This document shows positions 46,756 to 60,570 of a stretch of 64,000 nucleotides of DNA, piece after piece. The notes beneath the pieces were generated by a model. The model was given only the letters and a program-made list of their open reading frames with translations. It made no database searches and was not told where the DNA came from. Position 1 is the first letter of the stretch, and each line of letters begins with the position of its first letter. The translations under genes were made by a program, and so were the position numbers. The stretch is from Trichosphaerium sp. ATCC 40318 (lineage: Eukaryota > Discosea > Flabellinia > Trichosidae): NCBI GenBank assembly GCA_038496445.1, contig JALMLS010000277.1, positions 186,001 to 250,000 of the forward strand, read 5' to 3'.

Positions 46756-47101
46756 ATATGTTTGTTGTAAATACGTGTTATTTAACGTCGCGAGATGACG
46801 CGAAAAACGCACAAACCATTCTTAAAAGGTGACATTTGAGATTTTTTTTGTAGACGTCTTAGTCCGCCGTAGTTATTACACGAAACGTACCAGTCACGAA
46901 AACGTCACTAAAAATTAGTTGCAAACTACAAGTCTTTATAATGCTTCTCTACGCTTAAATATTACAATTCATGCGCATTTTTTCGCTTTATAAGCGGTTT
47001 GATGAATTTTATCTGCAATTCGCTATTTATGACGTGGCGAAACCATGACTTAACAGACTTAACACTGTGACGTGTCTACCAAACAAACAGAAGCAACCAT
47101 C
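46756..47101 (+). promoter_or_regulatory. BiP upstream region
   Basis: 346 bp between the DNLZ stop and BiP ATG. It holds TACGTGTT and GACGTGGCG/GACGTGTC strings near 47,034 and 47,072, reminiscent of the CCACG half of ER-stress elements, but no full element can be called. No gene. Confidence 0.35.
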
Positions 47102-49674
<2,573 letters not shown>

Positions 49675-49904
49675 GTCGTCTTTATTTTTTTTATTGTTCC
49701 AAGACTTGCAATTTTTTCTCTTTGAAATATTTTTTTTTGTAAACCAAAGAGGAAAGTTGTTTGTCTTCAGATTGTACCATTGGCAATAAATATTTGCTAT
49801 AAAGTAATCGCTGGTGTATCTTGTTTTTTTAGTACAGACGAAAGTCGGCTTACCTTGGTTGCGTCCACATTTTGTGCTTTTATTAGTATGTTCTTAATTG
49901 CCAT
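49675..49904. other. Intergenic gap
   Basis: 230 bp: T-rich BiP 3' UTR, with CAATAAATATTTG near 49,784 as a candidate poly(A) signal, up to the start of the right inverted-repeat arm. Confidence 0.4.
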
Positions 49905-52900
49905 GTTGTTAATCAATCAAGACACTAGTCGTTGTAACCCATAGTATATATACACCGGTGCACTGTATTAACGGGTGTTTATTTATTCCTCTTGTGTATC
50001 TGTACATGCCTTGTTACCAGAATGTAATTTGATTGAAAGAACGTTGACTTAACTCAGTTATTTAAAAAGAGCTTAAATCCCAATTGCTACACAACGTTCG
50101 CACCGTTTCTTGGTATTACACTTCAGGAATAAACCATAAGTATACCGCTACAATGTCTATATCGTTCCTACAATGCTGCATAGGTATTCATTAACACTAA
50201 TGTACGCGTTTTAACTTGAGTAAAAGGTAGCCTCCCTTTTCAATTGAGGCCTCGCATCAATCAATATCGGAAACTTGCCAGGCACTGGTACACATATAGG
50301 AATAATAGACTTGACTCTTGTGAAACGGCAAACTTGTCTGTACCGTTTCTAGCCCAATATTTTGGAAGTGGTATGACTCACATCTCTTAATTTATTTGAT
50401 GGTAATAGCTACGTTACAGGTAAAACACAATTTTTGAAGAATCTTGAGGAGTCCATGCGCACATTGGTTGATGATGGTCATTTTAATGAAAATCAAGACT
50501 TAGAACAGTGGGTAAAGGATCATTTGCTGCGCTCTAAGTTCATTTTCATCAATGGTCAGAAGAGCTGTGGTGCAGAAGGTAAATATCTGATGTTCAACAA
50601 CTGCCTTTAACTTATCAAAATCGCTCTAGATTCACATGTGTTTATATTAAAAGCTATTCAAGCTGCCCTGGGTAATAATAAACCTACCATAGGTACATGT
50701 TACTATTTAAAATAATTTTAAAGTTGGGTAGAGGAGGTATTCGAGGAGTATTGGAAGACGAATAACTTTTCTGTTGTTGTAATGATTGACGAATTCAATC
50801 AAATTCTGCAACACGGAAGGGTGCACAATTCAAAGTGTAAAACACTTAACTTCCTATGGTCTCTTATGCTACAACCACACAGCGTGGGAGGAAAGAACCT
50901 ATTACCGCTATTCTCTGTTCATGAGACCCTGTTCTTGCCGAATGATGCTCAATCAATTCTTCCTTCACAGTCAATGTGGCTAGTGTTACCAGTACTTAAC
51001 GAATATACTTTTTCCTATGAAGCCCTAATCACTGGTAGCCACTAAGTACTGAAGATACATTGAAAGCTGTAGAAGAACAAATAGAGATAGTAAAACCGTA
51101 TAAAAGTACCGACACTCAAAGACAATTATATGCAGCACTTGATTCACTGGATAAGCCTATTTTAAAAAAATTGATTGAGGGAGTACATGATAAAACAGGT
51201 AAAACCCACCTTTGTTCTTTTAATCTTATCTTGATTGTAGCTGGTTTACCGCGAATGGTCAATTATTTCATAGGATACATTGCTGCCATACTCTTGAATA
51301 GAAAGGGGCAACCAGTTGATGGCACAAGGTGCTGTGTTTCTATCGTATAAGGAAGACTCATGCAAGTTTTTTAGGCTTTTAGATGATGCTTATGGTGAAA
51401 TGCTTGCAAACAATAATACAAATGCAATGTGTTATTTTTGGGATGCTGCTGTCAGATTTGTTTCTAAAGTGTTGGTATTAGAAGCATTTATGTTGCCTAT
51501 AACTCAAGATGTATTTGATAGCACCAAAACAAAGTTTGAGTTGCGAACAAAGAACAAAAACTGCATACTCAAAGAGGTACTTTGCAATATGGTTATAGTT
51601 TACAAAAGTATTAATTGTTTATTAGATTCCTCTGCATCGCATTTTAAACTTGGCTCCAGTGGTATTCATTTCTAGTACAATCAATGGCGTACAATCCATG
51701 AAGGTTAAGATACCTAGATTGATAATGGAGTTCATGTCAGCTCAAGGTTATTCAGTGTCTTTCAACCACTTTGGTAACAACGTTATTAAATCAATCATCA
51801 TTCAACATGAACTGGACAAGACAGGACTAAATCAAATAGCACAAACAGGATTTTTAAAATGTAAAGTAAATGGCGAAGTTCGTATTTAACCTAAATGTTA
51901 GGGAAACGAATGGAATGGTTTGTAGACTGGAGGTTTTCAGCGTACATGTACGAATGGCTACAAAGACATCCTGAAGCTACATTGGGTGGTATATTTTCTC
52001 TCTTTAAAGGATCATGTCTTGAGGTACGTTGTAATTGTTTCCGACTTTAGGTTCACAAATTACTAGAATCAAAAAGCCATACAATTTGATCCAACAATCA
52101 TAGTACGCCTTATTTAAAAATAAGAATATCACCTTCCGCTTACCTCAAGTTTAGCCGCAGTCATTGCCAAAAGTCCAGGATGCGGGATCGGCAACAAAAG
52201 ACATGGAAGATAGTGAAGAGTTGAAAGCTAAAGGTTGTATAACCAAAGAGGAATTCTGTCGGCTGTGGAGAGCAGCGGAAGACGGCTTGTATATCCCTGG
52301 TGAAAAGTCTAGTGCGTAATTTCAATCTTTCATACATACTTTACTAACTATTACCACCAAGATACATTCGACATGATGATAAAGAACTCCGAATACGAAC
52401 TTTTTATTCAAACCAAGGTATCCACTCATGTTTATTGGCAACTATAAGATACTTGTAAGACACATTCCACCTGTGAGAAACTCGTGCTGTGAATTGTCCT
52501 TATCTTGTACTAGCATCATTTTGTTGCAAGGTCTAAGCTTTACTTTTAGCAAGCAAGTAGTGCAAGAACCCTTGCTGATATACAAGAAGAAATTAATAAA
52601 GTACACTTAAAAGGAACACCTGAGAAGGACCTAAAACGTGTTGCAATTATTATCGCTGCAACCCTTTCCAAGAAACTCAAAGACGGATTGATTCTAAACA
52701 AGAAAAACAACTCTACAAATCTCATTATCCCAGATGCGTTTACAGAGGTGATTATCGTAGGAGAGAAAGATCTCCAACAATTTCTAACATCACGTGTACG
52801 CCTCTTGTCCTGTTTGTTTAAACCAAGGTAACTTACTCTACGATTCTAGATGTACAAGTATTTCAAATCAGGAGATATTCCTACAACCGAGTATTTGGAT

Positions 52901-54065
52901 TGGGTGGATACTGACTCACAATATCGTACGCATATATTCCCTTAAAACCCCAGCGTGATGTAACTTTCCTAGGATTCTCCTACTTCGAACCACTGTTGGT
53001 GGACTTTGGCCAACTAGTTACATTAGATGACCAACATAACCCTCTGGCTAAAATTGAACCTGATTTCACAGATTTTCTCTTTGCGAACATAAGCGCCTGT
53101 ATATTAGGTGAGGCTAAGGATCTTAATCGGGAAGAAAACAAATTCAATCATTGTATGACTTGCGAATATATTGAGCTGAGAACACTGTCAATCCAATATG
53201 ACAAGGAAAAAAAGATTATTGATTATTCAGCCAAGATCGGTTTAGCTACAGTGTTACCACATGTAAAGTTATGCAAAAACTTCGATGCTAAAAATAATGT
53301 TATCATACCCTTTCTTCGAAGTACGTATTCAGAGGAGTGGAGTAACAAAGCTTACTGTTTGGTTTAGAGTGTATTCGATTGGATTATTCTGGTGTAATGC
53401 CAAACCCAACTGAGGCAACACTTGACGAAATTCGATATTCAGAGAGTGTTAAGTATAGAAACTTTTATGAAAGTGTGCTGAAGACTGCGCAAGGATATAA
53501 CAATAATGTCCAAAGCATTATGTTCATATGTGGAAATGCTGAGGGCACGGAAATTGCAAAAACAGCACTCACGTGGCAGGAGAAAAATAACATCACGCTA
53601 TTAGATGTATTCGTACATAAGAAAAGTACTCTCTTTTAATTTAGTTTGGACTGAAGCTAAAACTCAAGCATAGGTTTAGAAATTTCAGTTTGTAGAGTAA
53701 TTTTAGAACCAGTAGGTTTTGAGAAAACGTATCCGGTATTTACCAGTGTTGGAAATATATTTTACCCTGGTGATACTGTTTCAAAGCTAGATAATTACTT
53801 ACCCGAAGAATTGAGAAACAAAGTCAGTTTTTATGTTGACATCTTTCACTCGAATGAAAGATTACTTCGACTTGATACTGAATTATGTTCGCTTGGTAAG
53901 GAGACCCTAACCATCGCCTATTCATGTACACAAGCTTTTATTATAAATGTCACCACGTGGGAACTTAATGTTGTTTTCTATTTAGCCAAAAAAGTAAAGA
54001 GAAAGGCAGATACGGTAAATGATTCTAAAAAGAAGCCGAAACTATCCAAGATTGTAAGAAAGTGA
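49905..54065 (+). repeat. Inverted repeat, right arm (partner at 31725-35875)
   Basis: Plus-strand partner of the left arm; see that entry. The arms enclose about 14 kb with seven single-copy genes and could mediate inversion of that segment. Confidence 0.85.
50173..54065 (+). CDS. RHS/CRN-type P-loop NTPase with PD-(D/E)xK-like nuclease segment, copy 2
   Basis: ATG 50173. Walker A QYFGSG/GKTQFLKNL, Walker B VVVMIDEFNQIL, then LIVAGLPRMVNYF and FFRLLDDAYGEMLANN, as in copy 1. The C-terminal part keeps an uninterrupted exon with KIEPDFTDFLF...ACILGEAKDL (PDF and GEAK about 53,056-53,118), the D...ExK pattern of PD-(D/E)xK nucleases that often ends RHS/CRN-type proteins. Its exon continues MTCEYIELRTLSIQYDKEKK. 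The final exon gives KVKRKADTVNDSKKKPKL, a likely nuclear localisation signal. In CRN proteins the NTPase is thought to power delivery or activity of a C-terminal enzyme acting on nucleic acid in nuclei. One splice acceptor present in copy 1 (AGGTTTTTTAGG) reads AAGTTTTTTAGG here, so at least one junction, and functionality, are uncertain. Confidence 0.62.
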
Positions 54066-54412
54066 TTTCACTGAACGTTTACCACGGGTAATACTAGTGT
54101 TTTGTACAACCATGTAAGCATATACACCTTGTTGTTCAGCAGGATACTGGGCGGATGTTGTAAGTTCAAATTGTATGGCCCACTTAATACATCATGTAAA
54201 AGTATTGTTGTGTCATAAAAGCATTTGCGTATTCTGTAGTAAAAGACAACCATAAGCATGCGTATTTCATCTTTGCTTGAAACCATGATACGATAGTACC
54301 CGAGTCATGAGTTGGTAAGACACGGGGTAATTTATTTTTGCAGTTACACCTCTAACAGTGAATGTTACGAGAAGTCACAAAGTTCTATTTTGGCAACCTT
54401 ATTAGATTTTTT
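54066..54412. other. Intergenic gap between convergent genes
   Basis: About 350 bp between the stops of NTPase copy 2 and the Arf fusion gene. No gene seen. Confidence 0.35.
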
Positions 54413-57412
54413 TTATCTCTTCATCACAATACTTGGCAATTGTTTGATATCGGGTAACATCATCTCCTTTGCAGCATTATCACTGTATATGAATTTCTTA
54501 CTATAATATTTCAAGTATAAATGTTCATTGTGTAGAGGCTTAGACTTGCTCCATAAAGTAACAAACGATACATCACCTCTAAAAAATTGATCAGGTTAAA
54601 AAAACCTTTACAGTTTTGGGAATTGCGTACAACTTAGAAGACGTATAATCAACCATTTGAATCCAAAAGTAAGTGATAGTAAAGTGGAATCCTTTTCCTT
54701 GATGTTTCTCAACTGAAGAAAAAATCTGCTTGACACCTAAAGGCAATTTACTCTTTAGTTTTTTTTTCAACATTAACTCGAACTTACCTTCACGGCGACC
54801 TTTTTTCTTCAGAAAAAAGAATATAGCCTTTATGAGATATTCATGCTTCCAGCTATCCAAAGCTAAATTTTGAAAGTCCTTCAAGAAACCAGAACCGTCA
54901 TCCATCTCCAAAAAACTATTTTTTTGTCAATATTTTTTACTTAACACAAACGCACCCTGGAATACCCTGTTTATCGGGGAAAGCAAGGGTCTTTATCGTA
55001 AAAGTTCTGTCCATTAAAGTCTCAGAGTAATACTTATTTATCAGGTTCGTATCAGCCAATTCTGGGTTGCTAGCGTAAAAGGCTGCAAAGGTACCTTTGT
55101 ACCTATATCTCAATCACGTTTATATCACTACTTTAATGCTAAGCGTACCCTGATTTACTTTTAGATGCTATCATAGCTATCCAAAAACCAGTGACGGTGA
55201 CACTAAATCCAGATTTCAAATATGCTTGCACTGAATCAAGAATTTTCTGTTTGTCTAGATGGTTTTTCTTTTAGTATGTTGTTATAACAAAGAAACGCGT
55301 ACTATCGAGTCCATGTTTCTTTAATAGAACCCATATAGCACGCAAAAAGCATGTATGATCCCACCTTAGATGAGAGGAGTAAGCGATAAAGAAAAGTCTT
55401 GTGATTTAAGAAAAAAATAAGAACCTGTCAAGTTTCACTTGAAGAAATTTCTCTAAGAATTCATCATCATCAAGCGATTTCTTCGCTTTAAGACTCTTAA
55501 CACTACGTCAAATTAGGATAGGGAACTACAGTATGCTATCTTACGCTGATGTATCTGACTTTTTGGAAGTGTCAGAGATGATAGAAGGTAGAGGCTTTAT
55601 GTCTGGAAGTACAACACCCTGGCGAGAAGCCATATCTTCAAGCATTGTTTTTTTTGTATAATACTCCAAAAACATACCTGGGAAAGGGAGTAAACATTTT
55701 TAGAAGTTGATAAAGAACAAAGAAAGCGATTAGATTACTTGAAAGACTTCAAAATGTTTTTTATGTGACAAATTACGTACCACTGTTAAAGAACTGTGGA
55801 TTCATTAATAAAAATCCAACAAAGTTTTTAGTGGGATTTTTGGTAGCTTCTATTGCATAGTGAACCATGTGGGCCCTAAGTTTAAAAAAGGATTTAGAAC
55901 GAGTTCACTACAAACTAGTGTATTCATGCGCGTACCAGAAGTAAGTCATTGTTTCATGGAAAGTTCTCCTTGCAATTGTTCCTTGCTTTATAATTGCTTG
56001 TATGCTACTGAATATCTTTTTCATACCCTCTCTACGCCCTAGTATTACCGCAGTTAAGAACCATACTCTTTCAAACAACCACCAACTAACCAAATTTTGT
56101 AAGGTACGCCCATGCTATTCTTAGATGTGTTCTGTGACCCCAGTCAGTCAATGTCTTAGATTCTACCTATTTAATAGTATATCATCAACAAGATGTTCTA
56201 TGTGAGACTCAGTATTACATACTGTATGAATAAACTCGTCAGTAGGCTCATCTTCAATTTCAAGCCATTCCAAGAACTTGTCAGCATTCTTTTCTTCCGT
56301 CGTTTTCTCCTTTTTGTCTTCACCCTCTGTTTTGTTTCTTTCCTCCTTCTTTGGCTTGCTTTGGCTTTTTGAAGGTTTAGAATCTAATGAACGGGCCGTC
56401 CACTGTAGCGCCTAATATAGCAAGGTTTAGTAATCTGTTGAACAACTGAAGAATTGGAAAGTTCCGGCTAACACGTACTTCGAATATGCCATCCCCGCTT
56501 GTAGCACATGTACCAAAACTCGTACAAATATAGTTCTTTTGAATAACTGACCAGTCCACTTTCTGTTCAACTTCTTTGACAGACATTGCGTTTGGTAAAT
56601 CTAATTAAAAAAATTTAATTGATTTCAATTGTTGATTAATTGTGTAGTCTTAGAACCAAAACTCAATATGTAACATACAAACATGTATGTTTAATATGGT
56701 GTCATAATTATAAATACCAAAAATTTATCCATGGTGTCTTACCAGACAACGAAAAGCAAAATAACATTTCAATCAAACCAAGTTTTTTCTTAGAATGATG
56801 TGGACTTTACGTACCTTGCTTGTTGCATATTAAAACAACTATACATTCTTCAAGCTCTGGTTCAGAAAGGAGTCTATGTAATTCATCTCTTACTTCTCCT
56901 ATACGGTCTCGATCATTTGAGTCTACAAAAAACCACACAAATTGAGTATTCTACATTTTGTTGTTAGCCAGCTTAGCAGTTTCAAAAAGGATTGTACTTG
57001 GTAGTAATGGCGCCATAATGGTCGAATTTTATCGCTATAAGCTGTTTAGAGTTGTTAATTAAATGTTTGATGTCAGTACCATCCACCAACGTCCCTAGGA
57101 GCGTAAGAATATTGCAAATAGCGATTAATGGTGGTACCACATAGTAAAGTTGTGTTTGTAGTATGGAACAGTTTCAACATTAAACCCAATTGTAGGTATC
57201 CTAAACATTTTGAGATAATATAAACACGCTGTTAATGTACGTTGTCACAACTTCTCCCAATTTTAGCTTATAAAGCGTTGTCGTTCTTCCTGACGCGTCG
57301 AGGCCCAAAAAGAGGCCTCTGTACACAAGTAAATACAATAACCAACGAAATGTCTGCACCTGCACTCCTGATTACCGAACATTTTGCCTAGAAGCTTAGC
57401 AATACTAGACAT
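54413..57412 (-). CDS. Arf-like GTPase fused to three tandem helical repeats
   Basis: ATG 57412 ([18 protein letters not shown]). Arf domain: [20 protein letters not shown] (Walker A with Arg for Lys), [18 protein letters not shown] (switch I), [18 protein letters not shown] (switch II, Cys for catalytic Gln), [22 protein letters not shown] + [11 protein letters not shown] + ALQWTARSL. Gly2 for myristoylation is absent. With the acceptor at TATATTAG the Arf end reads in frame into a Lys/Ser linker and three units. Each has an 'W.H..(H/Y)L..A...L' helix ([45 protein letters not shown]), a second helix ending in [19 protein letters not shown] or [10 protein letters not shown], and a YY..... LP end ([53 protein letters not shown]). 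The repeats resemble a bacterial hypothetical family I know only by pattern. About 650 residues. Confidence 0.72.
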
Positions 57413-57691
57413 GGTGTTACAAAGTATTATACTAGTAATTGTTCTTCATCCTGACTTAGCCAAGCGACGTAGGTTTCATAAATCTGTTACAACATTCAAT
57501 GAATTAAAAACAACAAAACCCTTTTTCAAAATAAAAACAAACCGGCCTTGCCACTGTCTGTTGGCATGTAATTCCAAGGCAAGAGTATTTTTCAACGGGT
57601 TACTTGTCAACATTGATTTCACTACGTAGTCCTTTTTTGAAAAATAAAATTAGGCGAAAGAAAAAGGGTAACACACAAATCTTCGGTGGAT

Positions 57692-59840
57692 TTATCGTCT
57701 TTTAATATTTATCAAAACACGCTTGCCATCAGGTGTTTCAGGTCTCAAAACTGCGTTTTTACTTTCCATGTGTACAACAGGTATATCTAGGTTAATAAAA
57801 GTTAAGAACAAGTACTTTATTGTCAGAAAACAATGCGTACCTTTTGGCATTTCTACTCTGTATTTTTGGAAAAACAATCCAAGAAGCACACGTGCTTCTA
57901 CAAAGAAGAAATTCTTACCAATACAAGTCCTTTTACCACCAGAGAAAGGAATCCATGCAGAAGGATGTGGCAAAGACTATTAATAAACTTAGTGAACAAC
58001 CAAAAAAAATGCCAAAATAAATGAAGCGATATCAAGGCTACTTAACAACGCACCACGCCTTTAGCGAATCTACCAGGGTCGAATTTCTCTGGGTTAGGCC
58101 ATAATTTGGGGTTCATACCAATCTCTAGAGTATCAACCATAACATGCGTTCCTAGTAGAACTCAATAAACAATTAAATACAACACAAAATTGCTTACCTT
58201 TTGGAACAAAGTAATTATTGACTGTCATGTCGTGTGGTGTTTTACGTACATTTCCTGGTGTTGGTCGCATCCTCAAGGTTTCCTTAAGTAGAGTGTAAAT
58301 AATAACGCACAATAATAAAGTTTTACTTTGAATATTTGAGTCAAGTATTGAAGTTTGTTTTGGTCAGCAAAAGTAATTGGTTGTCCTGGAGTTGTTACTT
58401 CATCGACTTCTTTAATCAATAAATCTTGGACTTCTGGATGTTGTGCAATAAAAATAAGAGACCAGAAGATTGTTGTTGCTGATGACTCAGAACCTTAAAA
58501 AACCTCGTAAGTAAGAAAGAAAAAATCTAACAAAAAAGCAATTCAAAAAAAATCAGAGCGTGATGGTCCGTACCAGCCAAGAAAAATGTAAAGATTTCAT
58601 CACGTATTTCTACATTAGTCATAGATTGATCTCTTTTCTCCATTTCAGCCATCATAACTTTTAATAAATCCAAGTTATCATTATCAGATGAATTACTCAT
58701 TGCTTGATATATTGTCTTATCAACTACTTTAAAAGCACCGCTATTATACCACTTGAAGAATGTACGAAGTACTATGATGTAATTATATCAAGAAATAACG
58801 ACAAAAATCAAACGGGGACTACAAGGAAGCGAGAGATATAAAAAAAAGTCGTACTTGGTAAAAAACTGAGTGGATTTGCAGCAATTGATAAAATCTCTTG
58901 GAAGGCACGTGCTACATCACCAGTTGCATCAACCATAGAATTAAGTTGTAATCCAAAACCAGTATCAGCGATAACATCCTTTAAATAACGTCAGTACCAC
59001 TTAGTATTCGTTAAAAGAGATCTCTCACCAAAGTGAAATTGTTTAACAATTTGTTAACATCATAATTTTCACAGGTTTTGTTCTTAGACATAGTAGCTTC
59101 AATGACGTCAATGCACTGGTTTGAGTGATTGTTGAAACGCTCTACAAAGTTGCGAAGCATCGAATACTTGAAAGCTAGGAATGAGTGAGTGCCAAATAGT
59201 ACTATGTGTGTGTATTGTGGTATTTACCCGGATCAATAAGTTTACGATGTTTCTCCCATTTTACATGTTTCTGGAATACCAAACCCTCTCCAAACAGCTC
59301 TCTATAGTTCTCGTTAATATCATAATAACAGCAATGATAACATACTTTACGTTTAAGTCGTGCTTTGGGTAGTTTTTGGACACGAGTACTTCGTGACCCC
59401 AATCTACATTAATAGAGTCTTAGCTTTACACAAAACAAACAAATGACATACCGACGTCACTTGTGATGACCCAATCATGTCCCATTAATTGTACGCTCAC
59501 CATGCTACCATATTTTCTGCGTGACAAAGATAAGCAATGCGGAAGAAAAAATGGTACGATTTCAATAACGTTGAAAAAGGCTTGTATGGCTTGAAAACGC
59601 GTAGTTAGTACTTACCTGATGCATGAAGATTGGAATTTATGGCGCTGGTTGCCGCTGAGTAAGTATTGCGGAATATTTCCAAGGATAGGTACTGGGGTTG
59701 GCCCAGGGCAAGTACACTTCTATTCGTAGCGTTATTGTTGTTTACCCCAATTTTTAGTGTACCTTACGAAGAAAACTACGAACGAGGTACCACAGAGCAA
59801 CAGCAATGAGTACCGACGGAACAACAGACTCAAGAAGCAT
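57692..59840 (-). CDS. Cytochrome P450 monooxygenase
   Basis: ATG 59840: MLLESVVPSVLIAVALWYLV is an N-terminal ER anchor, then a basic stretch and the proline-rich hinge CPGPTPVPILGNIPQYLL. Later exons give GEGLVFQKHVKWEKHRKLID (helix C, WxxHR), FFLAG joined to SESSATTIFW (I-helix AGxxT oxygen-binding motif), ETLRMRPTPGNVRKTP (ExxR), PEKFDPGRF (PERF region) and SAWIPFSGGKRTCIGKNFFF (heme-binding Cys). The end is at 57692. All P450 hallmarks are in order, about 12 introns. Substrate unknown; the fold and anchor suggest a microsomal CYP acting on lipids, sterols or xenobiotics. Divergent from the TPR-ankyrin gene. Confidence 0.92.
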
Positions 59841-60570
59841 TTGACAAGACTGAATACCACAGAACCCTTTGTATACACTTCTGGTGCCAATGTATACACG
59901 AAAAGCCTTGTTTGGCTAGCGTGCTAAGCCACTTTCCTTAAGTGCTTGACTGTTTGTAAAGAAGCAAAAATGACACGACAAGTCGTAAATTAGTACCGAA
60001 ATGGAAGGCTTTTTGTGGAAACAAAAATCACGAAAAGTAACCAACAAATGGAAGAAACTGTTCGTCCTAATCGCTTGCTTTGAATCTCTTTTGCGTGAAA
60101 ATCTCAAAATTGGCCGTATTGTAGGCCCAGTTATATTTTCAACCAAATTAGGTCTATAACTTACAAAAACTAGCTGGTTCAAGTCTAAAGACACCTCAGT
60201 GTACTGTTATACTGATAAAACCGAAACAAAACTACAAAGCGTATTTGATGCATCAAAAGGTATTAAAACAATATCACAACGCGTGATACTAACAAACTAA
60301 AACGTAGTTACCAACGTCGTACTTCGAGAACGTGATGGGTACATTTATGTCTTTGAGGTAACACTTGACATTGCTTAAGAAACTTCTTAACACATCTAGG
60401 TTTGGTGCCAAAAACATACATGGTCTGTGGCAGCTGACACTCTCGATGAACGGAAAAAATGGACACAGTTAATTTGCCGTCATGCCAACTTGGACGCTCC
60501 AATGGTACGGCCTTAGTGTCGACACTATTAACCTAATGATTTCCATAAGCGGCCAGAACCAAGTATCAAG
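59841..60570. other. Intergenic region between divergent genes
   Basis: About 730 bp between the P450 start and the TPR gene start. Short minus-strand frames (59916-60194, 60308-60502) have no splice partners or motifs; I see nothing supportable. Confidence 0.4.

Noticed and set aside
56377-56470. Arf ending at ...GPFIRF with a stop at 56377
   Set aside because: The alternative acceptor gives a proper Arf C-terminal helix and an open frame into the repeats, and the repeat region lacks its own start codon; kept as the refuting alternative.
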